A stretch of 64,000 nucleotides of DNA from positions 8,139,239 through 8,203,238 of the forward strand of contig OZ026596.1 in assembly GCA_964020085.1 (NCBI GenBank), written 5' to 3'. The notes beneath the pieces are model-generated. The model had not been told where the DNA came from. It made no database searches and saw only the letters and a list, made by a program, of their open reading frames with translations. A program made the translations under genes and the position numbers. Shown piece by piece: positions 60,602 through 64,000 of the stretch. Within the stretch, counting starts at the first letter, position 1, and the number at the start of each line of letters is the position of its first letter. This stretch comes from Micromussa lordhowensis (lineage: Eukaryota > Cnidaria > Anthozoa > Scleractinia > Lobophylliidae).

Positions 60602-61942
60602 ATGTGGCGTAGGTTTGGCAGTGCGTGGAGTTCTGTCAGCCAGCGTGGCCGAGAGCAGTCGTCATCTAGCTCTCCGATCCAGCTATTATTTGCGTTTTAC
60701 TTGTGCGTGTCTTTGCGTTTGTTTTTTATGCCACGGTCTACCCTGAACAGCCTCACAGCCGCGCTGCATTGGGACGATTTCATGGCGTCATCGTCGGGCG
60801 AAACAAACACCTCCTCGGTCGCGACAACCTCATCGGCTTCGCCGCCCACATTCTCCATCTCCAGCGAGACTCTTTCCCAAGCGCTCTCTCAAGCGCTAGG
60901 ACAGTCGCTTCCCCAAATTCTTGCAGCGTTTCAGGCGAATGGAGCGACGAGTTCGTCGACCAGCGCTGCAGTTCAGTCATTCGGGGGCATGGCGCACGCT
61001 TCGAACGTGGCGAGTTCCTCGATTCCAAGCTCGTCCACCACGTCAGGTAATGTTGTTGTTCCCTCATTTATTTCGACTTATTCGACGGTAGGAAATCCGG
61101 TGTTCACCACACTTGGTCAGCCGCCGCTCATGGCTATTTCTACACCACCCACGTTCGTTTCTCCTGCGTGGCCGGCACCCGGCACCTCGACTTTCGCGCC
61201 TTCGGTCGGCAAGGCCTTTGTAGTCGGTCCCGGTTACGCGCCAATTCCAGCAAAACTGGTCGCTAAAATAACCAGTGGCGTTTTTGTGGAGCTGGCGGAC
61301 CTCTTGGCAGAGAACTTAAGGGCACAGGAATCTGAGCCCCACACCTGTTTGGATGGCAAATTGGTTGTTTCTCCGGCGCGAAAGCGAGTGGTGGAAATTA
61401 CCGATAATTTAACGTGGGTCCAGGCCTTTACCATCTACGCTTGGGTGTTTTGCAACGCCCATCCAAATCGTTGGCAGGACTTAACTCAGTACAAATTACT
61501 CATCATGCAGACGGCACGCCAGTTCCCGGGTCCTGCCTGGCAAACGTATGATGTTGCATTCAGGAAGGATGCTGCGGCGTCATGCTTGGCAGATTGGTCT
61601 AAAATGAATCTGGACTTGTACAATTTCCACACCCGGACCTCTGGGGTACCTCAGTCCTCATCCTCCCTTCCTGGGACTCAGTCAGCCCTCCCACTTCCCT
61701 CTTCGTCGTCTGCTCCCAACTCACCATCTCCTCCTGTTCCGCATTCTTCGACTTCGGTGTACTACTGTCGCTCTTGGAACGATGGAGCTTGTCGCTGGAC
61801 CCTTGGTCAATGCCGTTTCCGCCATGTTTGTGAGCGATGTGATGGGAACCATCCCCTAGTTCGTTGTCCCTTTCGAGCCAACAAGGGGACGCAACGATCT
61901 CGCTCTCTTACTCCATCCGGTGGCAAACGCCCCCGGCGCTGA
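60602..61942 (+). CDS. Gag-like protein of the DIRS-type element
   Basis: 446 residues from the ATG at 60602 (the frame is open a little further upstream; a later ATG is at 60728). The N-terminal half is serine/threonine/alanine-rich. The middle has a globular part with WVQAFTIYAWVFCNAHPNRW. The C-terminus has a cysteine/histidine cluster, CRSWNDGACRW, then CRFRHVCERC and NHPLVRCPF (about residues 389-422), typical of ORF1 in DIRS-like elements and likely to bind RNA. The last 23 nt overlap the next frame. Confidence 0.85.
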   Translation: MWRRFGSAWSSVSQRGREQSSSSSPIQLLFAFYLCVSLRLFFMPRSTLNSLTAALHWDDFMASSSGETNTSSVATTSSASPPTFSISSETLSQALSQALGQSLPQILAAFQANGATSSSTSAAVQSFGGMAHASNVASSSIPSSSTTSGNVVVPSFISTYSTVGNPVFTTLGQPPLMAISTPPTFVSPAWPAPGTSTFAPSVGKAFVVGPGYAPIPAKLVAKITSGVFVELADLLAENLRAQESEPHTCLDGKLVVSPARKRVVEITDNLTWVQAFTIYAWVFCNAHPNRWQDLTQYKLLIMQTARQFPGPAWQTYDVAFRKDAAASCLADWSKMNLDLYNFHTRTSGVPQSSSSLPGTQSALPLPSSSSAPNSPSPPVPHSSTSVYYCRSWNDGACRWTLGQCRFRHVCERCDGNHPLVRCPFRANKGTQRSRSLTPSGGKRPRR

Positions 61943-63722
61943 TATCCTGGTTGCCACGACTACTGCAGCCGCTTCATGTGTAAATAGTGTAAATACAAGT
62001 TCATCAGATGTTTCAGTTAGCGCCGCGAGTCTGTTTTCTCGACGGCAGGCAGGACTGCCAACTGTTCAGTTATCATGTGGTGTCTCACAAGTTCAAAACA
62101 GGGCCCCTTCTTTGTATCTGCCATTGCTTCCCCCACACAAGGTTTCTCCTATTAGAGTGGATAGACTACGCAAAGAAGCATCAGCTCATCCTGATCCATG
62201 GTTTGTGGATTATGTGTTGACGGGCATTCAGGAAGGGTTTCATGTGGGCTTTAATCCAGCGTTAGTTTCTTTGAGATCAGCTCGGCAGAACATGTTGTCA
62301 GCCAGTCTTCAACCATCGGTAATTGATGATTACCTCCAGACTGAACTAGCCAAGGGACGAGTGGCTGGCCCTTTCTCCACTCCTCCGTTACCCAATCTCC
62401 ACGTCAGCCGATTTGGCGTCATTCCCAAGAAACATCAGCCGAACAAGTGGCGTTTGATCTTGGACCTTTCCCATCCAGAGGGTCACAGCGTGAATGACGG
62501 GGTTCCAAGAGACCCCTTCTCGGTCCAGTATATGAAAGTTGACGATATTATCGCTGGCATTATGTCATTCGGCAGAGGAGCTTTACTGGCAAAATTTGAC
62601 GTGGAGAGTGCATATCGCATTGTTCCGGTGCATCCGGATGATCGCTACCTTCTGGGCATGCAGTGGAGAGGCAAGTACTTTATTGACATGGCCTTACCGT
62701 TTGGCTTACGCTCAGCCTCACATATATTCTCGTCAGTAGCTGATCTGGCAGAATGGATCCTTACGGAGAATTACGATATTGGCTTTCTTCTTCATTACTT
62801 GGACGACTTTCATACTCTGGGTCCCCCTAATTCGTCAACATGCCAACGGAATTTAGATATCTGTGTTCAGAGGTTTTGCGAGTGGGGTATTCCTTTACAT
62901 CCAGACAAACTCGAGGGTCCTTCCACAAGGCTGACAGTGTTGGGAATAGAACTTGATTCTCTACAACTGCAGGCGCGCCTTCCACAGGATAAGTTTGACC
63001 GCATCCTGGCATTGCTCAACTCCTGGTCCCACAAACACCATTGCACCCGCAAGAAATTGGAGTCTTTAATTGGTAATCTTCAGCATGCTTGCAAAGTAGT
63101 CCCTGCAGGCCGTACCTTTCTTCGTCGGATGATTAATTTGCTCTCTGCATTTCGCCGAGAGGACCACCCTACACGGCTCAACAGAGAGTTTCACTTGGAC
63201 CTCACATGGTGGTGCGAGTTTTTCCACTCGTGGAATGGCCATAGTTTTCTTTTGTATCCTCAATGGGCTCCAGTGCCTGATCTTCAAATTTCCTCAGATG
63301 CTGCTGGTTCTATTGGATATGGGGCTATTCTAGGACAAGAATGGTTTGTTGGCGTGTGGTCATCCGCTCAGATGCCGTTGTCCATTGCGTATAAAGAGCT
63401 CTTTCCCGTAGCCCTGGCAGCTTCTCTGGGGGGTCACCAGTGGTCAGCAAAACGGGTGGAGTTTTGCTCAGACAACACAGCGGTGGTTGAGGTGTTGCAG
63501 TCCGGTACATCAAGGCTGCTGATGCTGCTCCGTCATCTTTCCATGTTGGCGGCTCGGCATTCATTTGCTTTTACTGCCCGCCATGTGGCTGGGTCTTCCA
63601 ACGTAGTGGCTGATGCTCTTTCTCGATTCGATTTTCAGAGATTCCGTCAGCTAGTTCCTCAGGCTTTGCCTACAGCCATCCCAGTGCCTCCTTCCCTCCT
63701 GGCCCAGCTTCCGGTAGTCTAA
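61920..63722 (+). CDS. Reverse transcriptase / RNase H of the DIRS-type element
   Basis: 600 open codons. RT palm: PKKHQPNKWRLILDLSHPEG, LLAKFDVESAYRIVPVHP, LPFGLRSASHIFSS, and the catalytic YLDD near codon 293. RNase H: SSDAAGSIGYG (about 459), a KEL glutamate (about 491), CSDNTAVVEV (about 517) and HVAGSSNVVADALSRF (about 553-568). All catalytic acids I expect are present. The frame is +1 relative to the gag-like ORF and opens with GTG; the first ATG is at 62292, before the palm. It may therefore be made by frameshifting or reinitiation. Confidence 0.93.
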   Translation: MANAPGADILVATTTAAASCVNSVNTSSSDVSVSAASLFSRRQAGLPTVQLSCGVSQVQNRAPSLYLPLLPPHKVSPIRVDRLRKEASAHPDPWFVDYVLTGIQEGFHVGFNPALVSLRSARQNMLSASLQPSVIDDYLQTELAKGRVAGPFSTPPLPNLHVSRFGVIPKKHQPNKWRLILDLSHPEGHSVNDGVPRDPFSVQYMKVDDIIAGIMSFGRGALLAKFDVESAYRIVPVHPDDRYLLGMQWRGKYFIDMALPFGLRSASHIFSSVADLAEWILTENYDIGFLLHYLDDFHTLGPPNSSTCQRNLDICVQRFCEWGIPLHPDKLEGPSTRLTVLGIELDSLQLQARLPQDKFDRILALLNSWSHKHHCTRKKLESLIGNLQHACKVVPAGRTFLRRMINLLSAFRREDHPTRLNREFHLDLTWWCEFFHSWNGHSFLLYPQWAPVPDLQISSDAAGSIGYGAILGQEWFVGVWSSAQMPLSIAYKELFPVALAASLGGHQWSAKRVEFCSDNTAVVEVLQSGTSRLLMLLRHLSMLAARHSFAFTARHVAGSSNVVADALSRFDFQRFRQLVPQALPTAIPVPPSLLAQLPVV

Positions 63723-63727
63723 CCTAG

Positions 63728-64000
63728 AAGTGTCAGTTTTATCTCACGAATGGCTTGGCCCCTTCAACGTGCCGGGTGTATCAGTCAGCTCAGCGTCAAT
63801 TTATTGAATTTTGTACATTAGACGGTTACGTAAGTTCTAATGGCTCTCTGCTTCCTACAAACGAGCATACATTGTTGCGTTTTTGTTCCCATCTGGCGGA
63901 TCGGTTGCACCATTCTTCCATCAAGGTGTACTTGTCTGCAGTACGTTCATTGCACATCGATTATGGTTTTCCTGATCCTCTGGTACATTGCCTCCAACTC
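63728..64000 (+). CDS. Tyrosine recombinase of the DIRS-type element (N-terminal part)
   Basis: 91 open codons after a TAG at 63725-63727, running off the window. Reads CQFYLTNGLAPSTCRVYQSA, then QFIEFC, HTLLRFCSHLADRL and IKVYLSAVRSLHIDYG, the core-binding (SAM-like) domain of DIRS recombinases. The catalytic R-H-R-Y domain would lie to the right. Frame differs from the RT; no ATG seen. Confidence 0.85.

Larger units (their letters stand above)
60530..64000 (+). mobile_element. DIRS-type tyrosine-recombinase retrotransposon (3' end beyond window)
   Basis: Order gag-like, reverse transcriptase/RNase H, tyrosine recombinase, as in the DIRS/Ngaro group; no integrase and no protease seen. The left terminus is uncertain (somewhere about 60500-60600). 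Frames are long and intact, suggesting a young copy. It is antisense to MDC1. Confidence 0.88.

Noticed and set aside
1..64000. CRISPR arrays, operons or bacterial insertion sequences
   Set aside because: No regularly spaced identical repeats or prokaryotic gene organisation; all confident genes are animal genes.

Overview
This window is animal nuclear DNA: intron-rich genes with GT-AG splice sites, an intronless Mos kinase, tRNA-derived SINEs, many foldback elements and a tyrosine-recombinase retrotransposon. The gene complement and the repeat families (notably a tRNA-Thr-like unit flanked by an A/T palindrome) suggest an anthozoan cnidarian, most likely a stony coral. That assignment is inference from pattern memory, not a search result.

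Left part (1-11.5 kb, minus strand). UBE2W, the N-terminal ubiquitin-conjugating enzyme, is present except for its last exon. It is followed by a partly resolved ERICH1-like gene. Between and within them lie a TTAA-flanked transposon and nested repeats.

Middle (11.5-30.9 kb). The only confident gene is an intronless Mos kinase (17,197-18,201, plus strand) with CPE-like motifs in its 3' UTR. The rest is repeats: hAT-like and other MITEs, a LINE 3' end, degenerate tandem repeats, and a large diverged inverted repeat around a tRNA-Ser-derived SINE.

Right part (30.9-64 kb). Two genome-maintenance genes converge tail to tail. PARPBP/PARI (plus, 30,944-37,262) was assembled here as 11 exons that join in frame to 642 residues, ending in a PCNA-interacting PIP box. 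An MDC1 orthologue (minus, 59,423 down to 38,464) was assembled as 25 exons in frame, 1,562 residues, ending in tandem BRCT domains. PARI restrains RAD51 at forks and MDC1 is the gamma-H2AX reader, so both act in the response to broken or stalled DNA. The MDC1 N-terminus (the expected FHA domain and the start codon) is not in the window. An antisense DIRS-type retrotransposon (about 60.5 kb to the right edge) sits where the 5' exons should continue, so it is probably intronic.

The most interesting signal is the internal architecture of this MDC1. It has 22 T-x-x-(Y/F) motifs, eight of them TQxY, in place of the few vertebrate TQxF motifs. Some form doublets with exact 8-residue spacing, and there is a 33-residue PTLLYGSESDD tandem repeat. 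After these comes a run of phase-0 exons, each pairing an acidic stretch with an AT-hook-like basic block. It looks like a strongly multivalent phospho-scaffold built from repeats unlike the vertebrate ones.
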